A stretch of 64,000 bases of DNA, taken from positions 62,001 to 126,000 of the forward strand of contig VJWN01000033.1 of the NCBI GenBank assembly GCA_007644065.1, read 5' to 3'. Both the position numbers and the translations under genes were made by a program. Source of the stretch: Margaritispora aquatica (lineage: Eukaryota; Ascomycota; Leotiomycetes; Helotiales; Discinellaceae). A model generated the notes under the pieces. The model made no database searches, was not told the DNA's origin, and saw nothing but the letters and a program-made list of their open reading frames with translations. Positions 12,101-24,800 of the stretch are shown piece by piece. Position 1 is the first letter of the stretch; every line of letters starts with the position of its first letter.

Positions 12101-13665
12101 GTTGGGCAAGACCAAGATGATATCCACTCCAAATCCTTCGACTTCTGCAAGGCTGAGATGGATATTTTCCCGTCCAATCAAAACCCATATCAATCTCCAA
12201 CTCCCACACCATTGGGACTGATCCGTGTACTGGCTACCCGTGCCCACCACGATATATCTGGACACGAGTCAAGGCACACAGGGCTGAGCTAGCACAAACC
12301 CCACAATCACAGCGTGATGTGATGTGATAAATTGATATGACGTGAGATTGTCTTCTGGCAATATATTGAGTTGTTTTAGTGGCAGGAGAGACGTGCTATG
12401 TGTGAGACATATGGTGATGTCTGACATAACGCCACGAGTGGTACTTATAGCTGAGCTTCCTCGCTTGCGATCACTGGAATGAAACTGAGAAGCAATACTT
12501 TTGTGCTGACATGGCGGTGTATAGATATCATCGTGGGGAACGCTGCAGAACCAATAGACTGTTGGCTAAGCTACATCCAGGCAACTGCGTGGTGCAATCA
12601 TCTAGCGCTTGTACTTGAGACGATACTAATTACATCTGCTAAAATGGACACAAACAGTTTTCAACAACTCATCAGCTCCACTGAACATATGGAAGAAGAT
12701 GTTTTGAGGTTCTGAGACAACACGACGAATTCTTGAATACCAAAATCCATTTCTTGGACGCCAAAATCAGTGGTAGTGAAGATTAAATTCGCTTCTGTTA
12801 CGGTTGTTAGACACACCTGCAGCTCAGAATGCCATTCTGAAAAGACTTGCATAGAACCTAAACAATGGCTCACTGGTTACCGCACCTTGCGGCACTTCCG
12901 CATTGCGCTTGTCCCCTCAGAGGGTTCTATTTTGTAACAGGATCTGATTTCAGCTAAGATAGCGAGACGCTCACTTGAACGACATGGCTTTATCTCAGTG
13001 ATAGTGCAAAAACGTGGCAGCCAGTGATGATAGAGAGCTGTGGAACTTTCGCGAGCGCGAGAGCGATGCGCTGGATACTCTTGGGCTCCATTATACGAGT
13101 TCGAATCTTAAATGTCGAGTTATCCAAGGTACCATTCTATCCATTCGATGGGGGTTTATCAAGGCTGGTGAACAATTCAGCGATGAAGGTAAGAGAGAAC
13201 GCGATCTCATTCTGAAGAGCAAGTTCCATATGATCTGAGGATTTCGATGTTTTAGCCGCTAAACAAAATCAGATCTAGCAGCTTTGCAGAAGTGACACTG
13301 AATCGTGTAGATGCGGAGTCGCGAAGCAGTTACGTGCATTCTGCGTCCCTTTTTTCATCTCATTCAGGTGTCCCTAATCCAAGGGCAGGCTCGTTACAAC
13401 AGAGGCATTGCGTTTCCTCGAATGAGTTCTCTGCTAAGCAAGTAGCAACGAGTGCAGTCACATCAAAAGATGGTCAAGTTCTCAGCAAGAATTCATTGTC
13501 GCAGCTGCTAAGTTCTTTTCTCAACAGGTTTTTTTTTTCACCCCTTTTTTTTGTCGCCCACCTGCCAGAGTCACGAAGCAAGCACACAATGCCCATCCTC
13601 ACAACTCAAAATTTTCCCCACCATATTTTTCACGCGTCCCAGATATTAACCCATGGTGAGGCCAT
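9102..13665. other. Intergenic, 4.6 kb
   Basis: Lies upstream of the NDT80-family gene and downstream of the 255-residue gene. None of the open frames (longest 177 codons, at 11229-11762 minus) has recognisable protein features or coding-like composition. Long non-coding upstream regions are common for fungal developmental regulators, so part of this is probably the regulator's promoter and leader. T-rich tracts occur near 13530-13550. Confidence 0.45.
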
Positions 13666-14619
13666 TTAAACGAGATCCCAGACAACACAAGTTCCAGGGC
13701 TCCAGTCTACAATGCGGTCGCTGACACCGCTACCGCTGGACCATCTTTCAATGCCCCAGCTGGCAAAGAAGTCGTTGAAAGTCCAAGTGTATGGGATGGA
13801 AGAGTAGACCACGTGGCCCTGACCCTCTTCCATAGCGAGGTACTGCGGTGACTGTCCTGAAGCGGCGGAGGCCAGCTCGACGGTGATCTTGTCCGAGCGG
13901 ATCAGGACCTGCGCGTCGGTCTTGTCGAAGGCGGTGGCACGGATGACATACTTGGTGCGGTCGGTGGTAGAGATGCTCACCTTTTGCGGAGAGAAAGGTG
14001 TTAGCTTTTTATTCTTTGTTGGTGGGAAGGATATGGGAGTGAGGTAGCTTACGTGTTTCTCCCCACTAGCGCTATACCAGAACTCGCTTTGAACATTGGT
14101 GTTCTTGATGAAGTAGGCTCCGCCGTTAACCCACTCAGTGGTGGCTTGGGGAGCAATGATGTCGAGAACACGACCGTTCCAGTCGTTCAGAAGGGTGAGC
14201 TTGACTTGCTTACCCCAGTTTGGGTTCCACTGGAGAATGTAACGGGGAAGTTCCCAGTCTATTATTATCAAGATTTAGCATCTAGTTAAAGACTCGACTC
14301 ACCATCAGTCAATCTCAAGCGAGAAAGGAGGGGGTAGTGGAGTTTTCAAAGGGAAGAAGAGGTTTTTCTTACTGCAACCAGCATACTGGGTGACGTCGAA
14401 ATACCAGAACTGGGGACCATTGCGGACAAGCGAGGAGAACACAGCATGCTTGCCGGTGGTATCAGTTGCAGTGAGCATGAAGCGGAAGAACTCATCAGCA
14501 GACTGGCGGTTGCGGAAGGTGAGCTGGGTGCGACCGATGGCGGTGTTGCTGACTACATCGGACATTGGAGACCACTTGATGTAGACATGGTAGACACCTT
14601 CGATACCGATGGCAGGCAT
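13666..14619 (-). CDS. Uncharacterised 255-aa soluble protein (possible Ssp1/lectin-like)
   Basis: Three exons: 14373-14619, 14053-14258 and 13666-13980. The introns are 114 bp (donor GTAAGA) and 72 bp (donor GTAAGC), and phases 1 and 0 are kept, giving 255 residues. I chose the ATG at 14619 (MPAIGIEGVYHVYIKW) rather than the upstream in-frame ATG at 14742, because the preceding 41 residues look like translated leader. There is no signal peptide or membrane segment. The protein is rich in aromatic residues and predicted beta strands, with two similar motifs, QFWYFDVTQY and EFWYSASGEK, hinting at an internal duplication. I tentatively think of the sclerotium-specific lectin-like Ssp1 family of Sclerotinia, but that is memory only, and this protein is shorter than I recall for Ssp1. 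Confidence 0.75.
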
Positions 14620-17600
14620 GTTGGCTGTTTGGTTTGGGGTTGAGTTGAGTGTTTGTGGAAAGGTGTTCTTTGAGATTGAAAGGATAATGCCGTTGAGCAG
14701 AATGCGTTTGGGAGGAGTAAGATGCTCGTTATATACTTCCAAGTGGGTATTTCTTTTGCAGAGGTCAGTCGGATTTCGAGCTCGCTTCGTGTTTGAATTC
14801 CCTCAAGATCGCAACCGGTTGCACCATATGCACACTTGCACTGCAGACAATACGGAAATGGCTTGCGTTTTCTTTACGAATAATTCTCGATTTGATTGAC
14901 GCTGCAGAAGAGTTTCATGTGTTGTCTTATGCCATCCAATGATGGAGTGCTGGTTCAATGTTGATACCAGTGACACCCACGCCTTTTGCATATTTCGCTT
15001 CGTCATTATTTTGTAGATTTCTAGCATCGGAGCTCAAGGTAGCTAATAGGGCTGCACTTGAAGATTCAAACATCCGATGATTATGTATTACGACTGCACT
15101 TGAATGCTCACAGATCTCCTGAGTTTCTGTTACGAGAAGCTCAACTTTAATCAGCAATATCACGCTCTCGGTGCATTTAAACGACCCCAAAGTCTTCTTT
15201 GAGTTACCCTGCGCATGTATGTCCTATGGCTTTATTGGGAAACAGCATACACCTTGTCTTCTAATTTTCACTTTGCTTCGAATCAGTCATCCACATTCTC
15301 TGCAAGTGCATGCCGGCGCTACACTCTCTAATCAATAGCAAGAAGCATGCCAAATCACGAGCAATTGCACACGAAACACAATCATCTAAGAGGACCAAGT
15401 CCGACACCAGAAAGCATTACTTGCCGTGGAGATGATTCTTTCAAACATAGTCTCAAGTTGTGGCCAACATTGGCATACATTCCATTATCAAGAGCAACAC
15501 ACACATATCTGAGCTCCACGCTTATACCCACTTGATGCTGCATCTCGACGCTTGCTCCAGCATGCATAACACACTATTCATCGCATGGCGTCCACGAAGC
15601 TGGGAAAAGCCCGCCTCCCACTCCCCCTTCTCCCGTACGTGCAAGACCCTCAATGCAGGTGATCATCAGGAGAGCAAAGCCTTTCTCCGTTCCAACCAGA
15701 CAACCCAATTCCTAATACCCTCATACAATTACCTCATCATCCACCCGTTGCCTCTCGTTGGATTTCACGCACAAACCCCCTCTCGCCTACCTAGACAAAC
15801 CCAATAGCACCATCCATCGAGAGTATGAGACATATGCAAGTCTGACCGTCTGGTGGCAGCGGGAAAGGCAAAGCCGCGGACCGCGCCGCCGTGGCGCCTG
15901 CATGTCGCGCCCGAATCGAACCGGGCTGACGACTCGGGTGTCGTGCCTTCAACACCGCCGGATCTCGCTTGGTGCGGACGTATGCAGGTCGCTTCTTTGG
16001 TTACGCTCTCTCGCTTCGCATTGGTGAGGTGTTGAATGTGATCGAGAGGTGCTGTGCATGTCGAGGCGATATTTGCATACATGCATGTATGTTTTCTTTT
16101 TTGGGGTTGTTTCCTGTTGCTGAAGAATTCGAGGGGTGCGCGAGCTTTCTCTGAGACATGTGGTCAATGTGCCCTTTGCTGTCTATCGTTGGAAACAATT
16201 CATTTGGGATGTTTAGGTCAGGTCACACTGCATATAGGGGATATCTCCGCGTGTCTCTGGCTTCGAGACTTAAAGATGCCGTTGGTGTCATTTAAGGAGA
16301 TGCCACTTGATGAAGGTAGTCCTGACGACTAGATATGCAATGAGTCTCAATCACAAAACATACATATGTGCATTGAGCTTTTTTGAATTAGTTGATCTCA
16401 AGTGCGGTGTAATTCACTTCCGCAGGAGGTGTGCGACCAGCTCCAATAGCTCATGGGACGTATCGATGGGTGTTTTGATCCAGGATTCGCCTTGTCCAGA
16501 AAAGAAAATAGATATAGATTGTTTTGGGATGCATAACCAATTATTTCATATTTTCCAGCCACGAGCTTTGCTCGTCCAGAATTCGAAACTCGATTTGCTC
16601 CTCGAATTTCAGAGAGTGCTCACCGCATCAATAACACTCTCAACATAATCTCCCATGGTGGATTTGTTGTGAAGCTGAAGATGCAGTGCAACATCAGGTC
16701 GTACAACAGCAGTTCATGAAGAGGGGTAGGAGCGCTGTCGCACTGCCACACTACATATTAGCACCCCGCGCCAGATCATACGATGTCAATTCTTCTAGAT
16801 TGATTTTAATTGAGACCATTTGGTTCTTGTCTGAGATGTCTTACTTATTGCATTCATGTCTCTGCAGATTCCAGACCAATCGTGTGGATTCGCGATCGAG
16901 CTCGCACTCGCTTAGCCCTTTGATTTCCAGACCAGTAATGTGTTGACAGTTTCTCCATAGTTTAAGGATATCAAATGAGATTTTGAGACTAGTGGAACTG
17001 GCAGAGTGAAACAAATCTGCTAATACTAACCCCTTTCCTTTTCTAATTGTTCCATTTGTGTTAGCTATGAATCCCGGAGACCTGAAGCGCTATATGCTAC
17101 ACTGCAAAGCAGGTACTGTACAACCTCATAGGATGGATTACATGAAAGACTTTCACCAAAAACAAATGTCTTAAACCAATAAAGGAATGCAGAAGCAGGA
17201 GTAGATGAAATTCTCCCAGAACGCCCAATGATCCTTCTGTTTCTCGAACTCTCATAATTTCCACTCTAGGCCATAGCATACTAACATGTTAGAACCCCAG
17301 GGACAACCTTGAGATACAGAATTGTCATACATTGGTTGACATATCAAGTATTGCTAAAAATTCACTTATTGACAGCACACAAACCCCAGCCCGAGAAAGT
17401 ATCAGGGAACATGGCAGATCGCTGAGCCTAGTCTTGACATCAGCGGGCAAGTTCCAACAATACCGAGTACATGCATCTATCAAATCGGTCGCAAGGATCA
17501 AACTTCAAATTTCTTCAGTCCGACTGATTCATATCCACGGATGTGGATGTCCGTAAAGGATTTGAGAGCTGTAGGTAACGTTGAGAGGAACGTCCCAATT

Positions 17601-20034
17601 TTGTAGCTGAAGATGTACTCCCAGCTCATGTTTTCCACAAGTGAGCTTATCAAATCATCTTCTCATTACACATCAAGAGCCTGCTGCACTTGCAGAGGTC
17701 GGATATCTCTTCTTCACTTCATCGAAGTTTCGTCTTACTTAACTCGTAGTTACCGACGTACTGGGCACTACACGCATTGATGTCCCGTTCCCACGTATAG
17801 CTTGAAACAAGCACATCTCATGAACGAAACTTCAATAGCTTTCACGAAATAAGACAACACAGAACCGCGATATCAGACGGATACATAGAACTTTCTATCT
17901 GAGGCACGCAATGCTTCTCATTATCCAAATCCACACCAAGGGCACAAGAACACAAAGGTGATGGAAAGCCATGAACAACACTTACTTCCATAAGCCATCT
18001 CGCCAGGGAGTGTAATCTGGTGATACCCGCGCACCAAGAAGTCACAAAATTCAAGGGGCATCCTAGAGCACAACTCGATCTATTACTTTGGACAAAGTTG
18101 ATGGAGTCCTCATGGGACTTACCCTTCGAGGAACATAATCGAAGATACAAATTTGAAGCTAGGTAGAAGGAAAACATACGAACGTACACCATAATGAATT
18201 TTTGATCCTAGATCTTGTATCATCATTCAACTCACAGAGCTTGTTGTCTAAGTCAGTCAATAATTGGTCAATATGGCCAAAAACCTAAGCATTCGCTTAA
18301 ACCTGATGCTAGATTGACTTCTGAGACATAACACCTGATCGATTACACATGCTTTTGAATTGGACTGGGAAATGTCACACGTGTTGCAGCGCTTTCGTTC
18401 ATGAACCGAATGACTGGAGTTGCCTGACAACGACATATATCGTCTGATGGGTGATATCTGCTTGCTGAGGGTGACCTACACCTGGTGATGTCAGCCGACT
18501 ATTATGTCTACCTCACAAGTAACTGAATATTTGCTACTTGCATCTTCTGAGCATTCCCTGTGTTATACTGAACCAGAAAATGGTCACACAAGATGGATTG
18601 TGTACTACTTCGGTATATCTGTGTATAGCACAACGCTGCTTCTAGCTCCTTGAGCTCGTAACTCCTGAAGATGGCCTAAATTACTAGAATATTCTGATTG
18701 TACGACGTTACTTAACTTGGAAAGAGATTGAAGAGCGAATGGTTGAAATTTTGGTGGTTTATGATAGCTGGTTGGCCTAATTGCAGAACGGATTGTGTTG
18801 GATTTTCGGGCTTCCCTGGATATGGGCAATGCTATATCAACTAACGTTTCCAAGCCCATGACATCAGACTTGATAATATTTTTTCTAGTTGATGTTGAGC
18901 ATATAACCTTGATACAGAGCTAGACAATGCTGCATTTAGATATATCATGCTTGATAGCCAGCAGAGACTGCTGTGTAAGGTCTCGAGTTTCAGAGATTAG
19001 ACATGGAGGCAGCTCGAAAGCAAGACTGTTCATAAATGTCGAGTCCTTGCGGTACAATGGGGGCAGGTTAAGCCGTTGAATGAAGATGGAAAGGTAAGCC
19101 ATGGAGGAGCGACTTGGAAGGATAAGGCGTTACTTTTGTTCGTAGACTTCCAAATCCATGAACGGCAAACCAGCACCTATTTGAGCGGTTGCTTGAAGGG
19201 AGTACTCTTTGGAGAATCCTGAGGATATTTTCCCTATGTTGGGTTGGTTGCTTGGATATTATCCGCATCCATATTGAATTTCACCGGTAGAATCCAGGTC
19301 AGATGTATTGCTCCTTCAAGCGAGGGGCTAACGACATGTAATTTTCAGCCAACGACTTCCCCTGCATCGCAATGCCTTCATGTACAATACATGCACCAAG
19401 ATCTAAGAATGGGGCCAAGGAGCAGCATCGGAGAAAATCCCGAACTTCGTGAATGTGGGGTACACGCAGCAATACCGAGACATTCCGAGACATGTCCGGT
19501 TATCGATTAGACACTAACTGAAGGATGGAGGGGTTATGTGAGAGACTGACATATTCAGAATTACCCCGCGTCAGCAGGTGATATGCGTGTGTTTGTTTGT
19601 GAAGCTGTAGATATACTTCGAGAATCAGATTGAAGCTATTTGAGCATCAAAAGATGTTTTGTTGTTGAATTGAGAGCTGGAAAATATTGGCCCGAGCTGT
19701 AAATATCGAAAATACCGAAAGCTAACCGAGCAAGCTTCCTCGTCGGGATCCTCCACTCGCTCTTGTCAGCCCCAAGTATCCGAGATACATGACAAAAGCT
19801 TCGGTCTCTCCATTCAGTTCTCGGAAACGTGGGTACCTTTTGGGCTTCTGGGCTGGATAGGAGGAGCAGAGGCTGATGTGGTCCCGTCCACACAAACAAT
19901 GGGAAGAAGCTCCCAAGTGGAGAGGATGAGAAGGATGAAGCACGACGAGACCCCCTCGACTACTTCCGATGCCACACAGGGAGGCACGATCCTCTTTTGG
20001 GAAAGAAGAGGGGAAAGACAGTTGAGAGGTTGCA
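14620..20034. other. Intergenic, 5.4 kb
   Basis: I see no supported gene. It includes a local GC-rich patch at about 15840-15990 with a tRNA T-arm-like motif, a 16-base perfect palindrome at 16076-16091, and AT-rich sequence elsewhere. The left end is the promoter of the 255-residue gene and the right end is the promoter of formate dehydrogenase. Small frames throughout lack coding character. Confidence 0.45.
16076..16091. repeat. 16-bp perfect palindrome
   Basis: CATACATG followed directly by its reverse complement CATGTATG. It lies in non-coding sequence, and no function can be assigned. Confidence 0.8.
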
Positions 20035-20037
20035 CAA

Positions 20038-20045
20038 TATATAAA
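20038..20045 (+). promoter_or_regulatory. TATA-like box of formate dehydrogenase
   Basis: TATATAAA lies 342 bases before the formate dehydrogenase ATG and is followed by a CT/CA-rich leader typical of strongly expressed fungal genes. The assignment rests on position and composition only. Confidence 0.4.
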
Positions 20046-20134
20046 CATTGCCAACTCCCTCTCGCTGACACTCTCTGTTCATACTACTCCCATCTCACTC
20101 ATCCACCATCAATACTCTGTCAAGGTCTCAACAG

Positions 20135-20264
20135 GTACGTTGTTTTCCTCACTCACTCCTCGGGAATAAGTCCATTCCATTTATCGATATCCGTCGATCC
20201 TTCTTTCCCACCCCCCGGTATGGACGGACCCTTTGCAGCTCACCACTGACGTCTGGCGTTGTAG
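20135..20264 (+). other. Probable 5'-UTR intron of formate dehydrogenase
   Basis: A GTACGT donor follows CAACAG, a CACTGAC branch-like motif lies 20 bases before the end, and the acceptor is TTGTAG. The segment is 130 bp, lies between the TATA-like box and the ATG, and removing it leaves a CA-rich leader. It is predicted from splice signals alone. Confidence 0.4.
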
Positions 20265-20379
20265 TACCTGACTACCCCGCATCCAAACACGAGCTATCTC
20301 CGCAATACAAACAAACGGACAAAACCACATCTCTTCGCATTTCACAAGCTTCAATTGATTCCACTTCACATCAATCAAA

Positions 20380-21813
20380 ATGGTACTGCTCACTCGCTCA
20401 ATCTGCCGTTTGGCACGCCCTGCCTTCACCTCCTCGTTTAGCACCGCCGCCAGAGCAAGACCACAAGTCCTCTCGCGCGGTGTAACTGCCCTTCGCCAGC
20501 ACCAATTTGGAAGTATTAGAACGCTGACGGACAAACGTGAAAAGGTTAAGGTTCTTCTTGTCTTGTATGATGGTGGAAAGCACGCAGAGGAGGTAAGCAA
20601 TCCCCATATCCGCCCAATGCGTGGTCAATGGCTGATGTCAATCAGGTCCCAGAACTTCTTGGCACAACCGAGAATGAGCTTGGCATCCGCAAGTGGCTCG
20701 AGGACCAGGGACACACTCTCGTTACCACATCAGACAAGGAGGGAGAGAACTCGAAGTTCGACCAAGAGCTGGTCGATGCTGAGATTATCATCACCACACC
20801 GTATGTCATACAATTGGACCACACGTACTTGACCTGACAAGTTTAGTTTCCACCCAGGTTACCTGACTGCTGAGCGTTTGGCCAAGGCTAAGAAGCTGAA
20901 AATTGCCATCACTGCTGGTATTGGATCTGATCACGTCGATTTGAACGCAGCCAACAAAACCAACGGCGGTATCACCGTTGCCGAAGTTACCGGGTCCAAT
21001 GTCGTTTCCGTTGCTGAACACGTTGTTATGACCATCCTCGTCCTCGTCCGCAACTTTGTCCCAGCACACGAGCAAATCCAGGCTGGTGAGTGGGATGTCG
21101 CTGCAGCTGCTAAGAACGAGTTCGATCTCGAGGGCAAGGTTGTCGGTACCGTCGCTGTTGGACGTATTGGTGAGCGTGTCTTGAGACGTCTCAAGCCATT
21201 TGACTGCAAGGAGCTCTTGTACTTCGATTACCAGCCATTAAAGCCAGAGGTTGAGAAGGAGATTGGTTGCCGAAGAGTCCAGAACCTCGAGGAGATGTTG
21301 GCACAGTGTGATGTTGTCACCATCAACTGCCCACTTCACGAGAAGACTCGTGGTCTCTTCAACAAGGAGTTGATCTCCAAGATGAAGCCAGGTATGATTG
21401 TCCTCCATGAACCACGTATTCCTCGCTAACGAATCATAGGATCATGGCTCGTCAACACTGCCCGTGGAGCCATTGTCGTTAAGGAGGATGTTGCTGAGGC
21501 TCTCAAGTCCGGTCACCTCCGTGGTTACGGAGGAGATGTCTGGTTCCCTCAACCAGCACCAAAGGATCACTGCCTCCGCTACGCAAAGAACCCATTCGGT
21601 GGTGGAAACGCCATGGTTCCTCACATGTCCGGAACCTCCCTCGATGCCCAGAAGCGATATGCTGATGGCACCAAGGCCATTCTTGAGAGTTACCTGAGCG
21701 GCAAGCACGACTATAGGCCGGAAGATTTGATCGTTTACCAGGGTGATTATGCTACCAAGGCTTATGGTGATCGTGCTAAGAACAGTGGATCATCCGGTGC
21801 AAACAAAGCATAG
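20380..21813 (+). CDS. FDH1: NAD-dependent formate dehydrogenase, mitochondrial form
   Basis: Oxidises formate to CO2 with reduction of NAD. Four exons (20380-20592, 20646-20800, 20847-21391, 21440-21813) join in phase to give 428 residues. Residues 1 to about 50 are rich in Arg, Ser and Ala and lack acidic residues, as in a mitochondrial leader. The mature enzyme starts near [18 protein letters not shown]-2-hydroxyacid dehydrogenase hallmarks are present: [27 protein letters not shown], the Rossmann turn [12 protein letters not shown], an aspartate after the second strand (FDYQP) for [11 protein letters not shown] with the catalytic Arg, [10 protein letters not shown] with the conserved Gln, and PHMSGTS with the catalytic His. 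The first Rossmann glycine appears as Ala. A second in-frame ATG lies inside intron 1 at 20628. The gene stands alone. Confidence 0.96.
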
Positions 21814-24800
21814 ATTTTTGCTTGACCATTGATCTGGGATGGGATGGAAAAGTGTAGGATGATGGGATTAAGACCAGAAGGTCGACCATGCATATCCGTT
21901 GTAGCTTTATGATTTAGCCTGTTTTTCGCAATGAAGAGATGAAATTAAAACAATCCTGCAGTTCTTCTTTCAACGTTATTTAAAGACTTGCTTTCGAAGG
22001 CCTCATCAAGCTGAATACTAGAAGTCCAGATCGTGAAATCAACTTGGCTTGGAAAAGAGGGATTTCATTGTCAAACTTGAATAACTTGAACGTTTACCGA
22101 TCATGTGACACCACTCCATTAGCCTCCGGAATTCACCCGACTGAGCACCCTCAGACCTCTTCTGTCAAACATCTCTTGTCACATCCGTCACATCTCGATA
22201 GTCATCACTTCGTCATCTTTCACCATGTCCCATAGTCTCATGATCTCACCATCGTGCTTGTCTATCAATAGGCCCTTCCAGCTGGAGAGGTACCAGTACA
22301 GAACAATTTCGGCTTATTTGATGGTATTGACTGTTATTGTCACTTGATTACGATTAATCACATCTTCTTTTCTGATACTCGCTTACCTATATGCGTGCAC
22401 TTGTAACTTACTCACTGGAGTAAGTTGGGAGCTCACCCGTACAAGTATGTTGGAAGGTAGGTACCGTATGAAATAGATGAATAGAATGGGAGATCTTATG
22501 AACTTATGAACTTTAAAGGTAAGTCTAAGTATACTCCGATGCCCTAACGCGTTTTGTCGAAGTAGCATGCTTGCATCGGTATAGCAAGTGCTGAACGGTG
22601 GCATGAACGAACACCTGCTTGGATATGCCATCTACTATACTGTCTTCTTTCACCTGCCGAGCCACTCCTACCGGTTCCTCACAGCCACGTCAATCGCGAC
22701 TTCTTCCTTAATTGGTAGCATGAAGTAGACATCAGATGGGCAGGTATATTTATCCTGTCAAAAATGCACCGGGTGAGACATGTCTAGACACCAGTCGCAA
22801 TAATGCCAAATTCTCAAACGGTATGCCGGAGGTTCATCCCAACGTACCCCTCAATTGAGCCCTTTCGTCCTTTCCGTGCTTCAGACCAGTCCTAGGATTT
22901 TATCGGTATGGTATGATACACTCTAGGCTTTGCTGTGAGGAGTGGAATGGCATAAGTACTGTAAGTGCGGTGATATGCCGATGAGTCTCATACTTGGTAC
23001 GCATGCTGGTTGGTTCTTGTGCATTGTCTCTGGGTCTTGGGGGTGTAGGTGTTTCGAGTATCCACCCCGCATTCTGTGTTTTATGTCATACTGAGAGTCA
23101 TATAGAAACGTTCGAACGATATTGAAGTTGGGAACATGTTATATGAAAAGTCGAACGTTTCTCTGGAGGCATACGTAACTACGGGTAAGCTTTTTACCTA
23201 GTCCTCTTGCTGACCAAAACTATGGAACTGCTTGCCCCCCAGAGTTTCGTCATCTACAAGTCAGCTTGTTGTTCGACATTCACATCCTCATTTTTCATCC
23301 CGTCCTATCCCATCTTCCTCCAATCATCCTGCACCATTCCAATCTCAACCTCTTGCAGTGACATATCATCCGAACCCTCCTTCCTACCCTTCTTCCATGC
23401 CTTTTCCATATCTCGTCTCTCGTGTCTCACAGTACGTATTTCGTATCTTGCTCCATATTCCGCACCCCACTGTATCATAACCAGCATGGTGAACGCAACA
23501 CAATCGCAATCGCAACCACAATCAGGATCGCATGCAAGAACCTTCGCCATGAATACGTACATGCTCGTCTTTGCCCAAAGCCTGAATTCTCTCGGGACAC
23601 ATGCACGGGCGCACGTCCAATTGTCCAATTGAAAGAGATAAGATCCGCATATGCCGCTCCCTGTAGACTTCAGACTTGTGAAAAAGTTGACTACCTGAAC
23701 TTTGAACTCTGGATTCTGGGTGTTGGGTGTCGGTCGATCAAACGGCGTGGCTTGCTTCGCCTCGCCTCTGCTCGCCTAAGGTGGTCTCCCGGTTTCCGTT
23801 CGCAGCAGGAGATGGACGCGATCCAAGGCTTGGTTGGGACGGCCATGCAAATACGGAGGTACAAGCTGCGAGATGAGGCCTTCCTACCCCGAGTCTCAGG
23901 TCAAAGGGAATCACCAAGCAAAAGCCAAGTACCATAGATAATGACAAAGACAGAGGTAAGGGGCTTAGCTATGATCGAAGCTCGTCATATCGCGTCATCA
24001 GTATCTAGTTGATGTTCTTGTTCTTCCCAATGGATTGATCTTCGTGGATGGAGATCATGTGGATGGAATGTGATGTGATGCGATGCGATGTAATTCTACA
24101 GCTTTACCGTTCGCGTCGTTGGGGTCGGCTTCCTACAGACAGACCCTCCCTAGCTCCGTTCAGCATTATTGCATCGGCAAGGCAGTAAATTCATCCCCCA
24201 GCTCAGCTCAGCGCAGCGCAGCGATGAAGAAGACGCGTACCTAGCGTATGAGGGATGTGGTGTGATGGGATGGGGCAAAATAAATGGCTAAATCGTGGAA
24301 TCCATCGCAAGTACCATACTTCGTATCAGCTTGGTGAGAGGGAGGGAGAGGGGTGTGGGTGACTCGGCTGTTAGCGGAACAGACAGCCAGACAGAGAGGT
24401 GTGTGGACTGTGGAGGTGGAAATAGACATGAAACCCCAAGACTGAGGTGCATCCTGCCTCATCCCAGCACAGGCACAAACGGGAGAAGACATACGGGAGG
24501 GAGCGAGCAGGGGTTCGGATCAAAGACACGGATTTCAAACGATGCGCGGTGGTGGAGATACCAGCCCGCTGTGCTGGAACTCCCAAGTTGACTTGGGAAA
24601 AGTTGGGAATTGTTGGAGGTCGTGAAAACGTACATTGAGTTGGCAATAGAATTAGTTTTTTTTAGGTGATAAAATATGTTTCGGTCGAGTCGAAAGAAAT
24701 TACAAACGATGAATTGGAAAATGAAGAAAAAACGGTGGATAATGAGCAGATCAAGCCACAGCGTAATGGAGAGAAACAATGGTAAGGTGATCATCATGTA

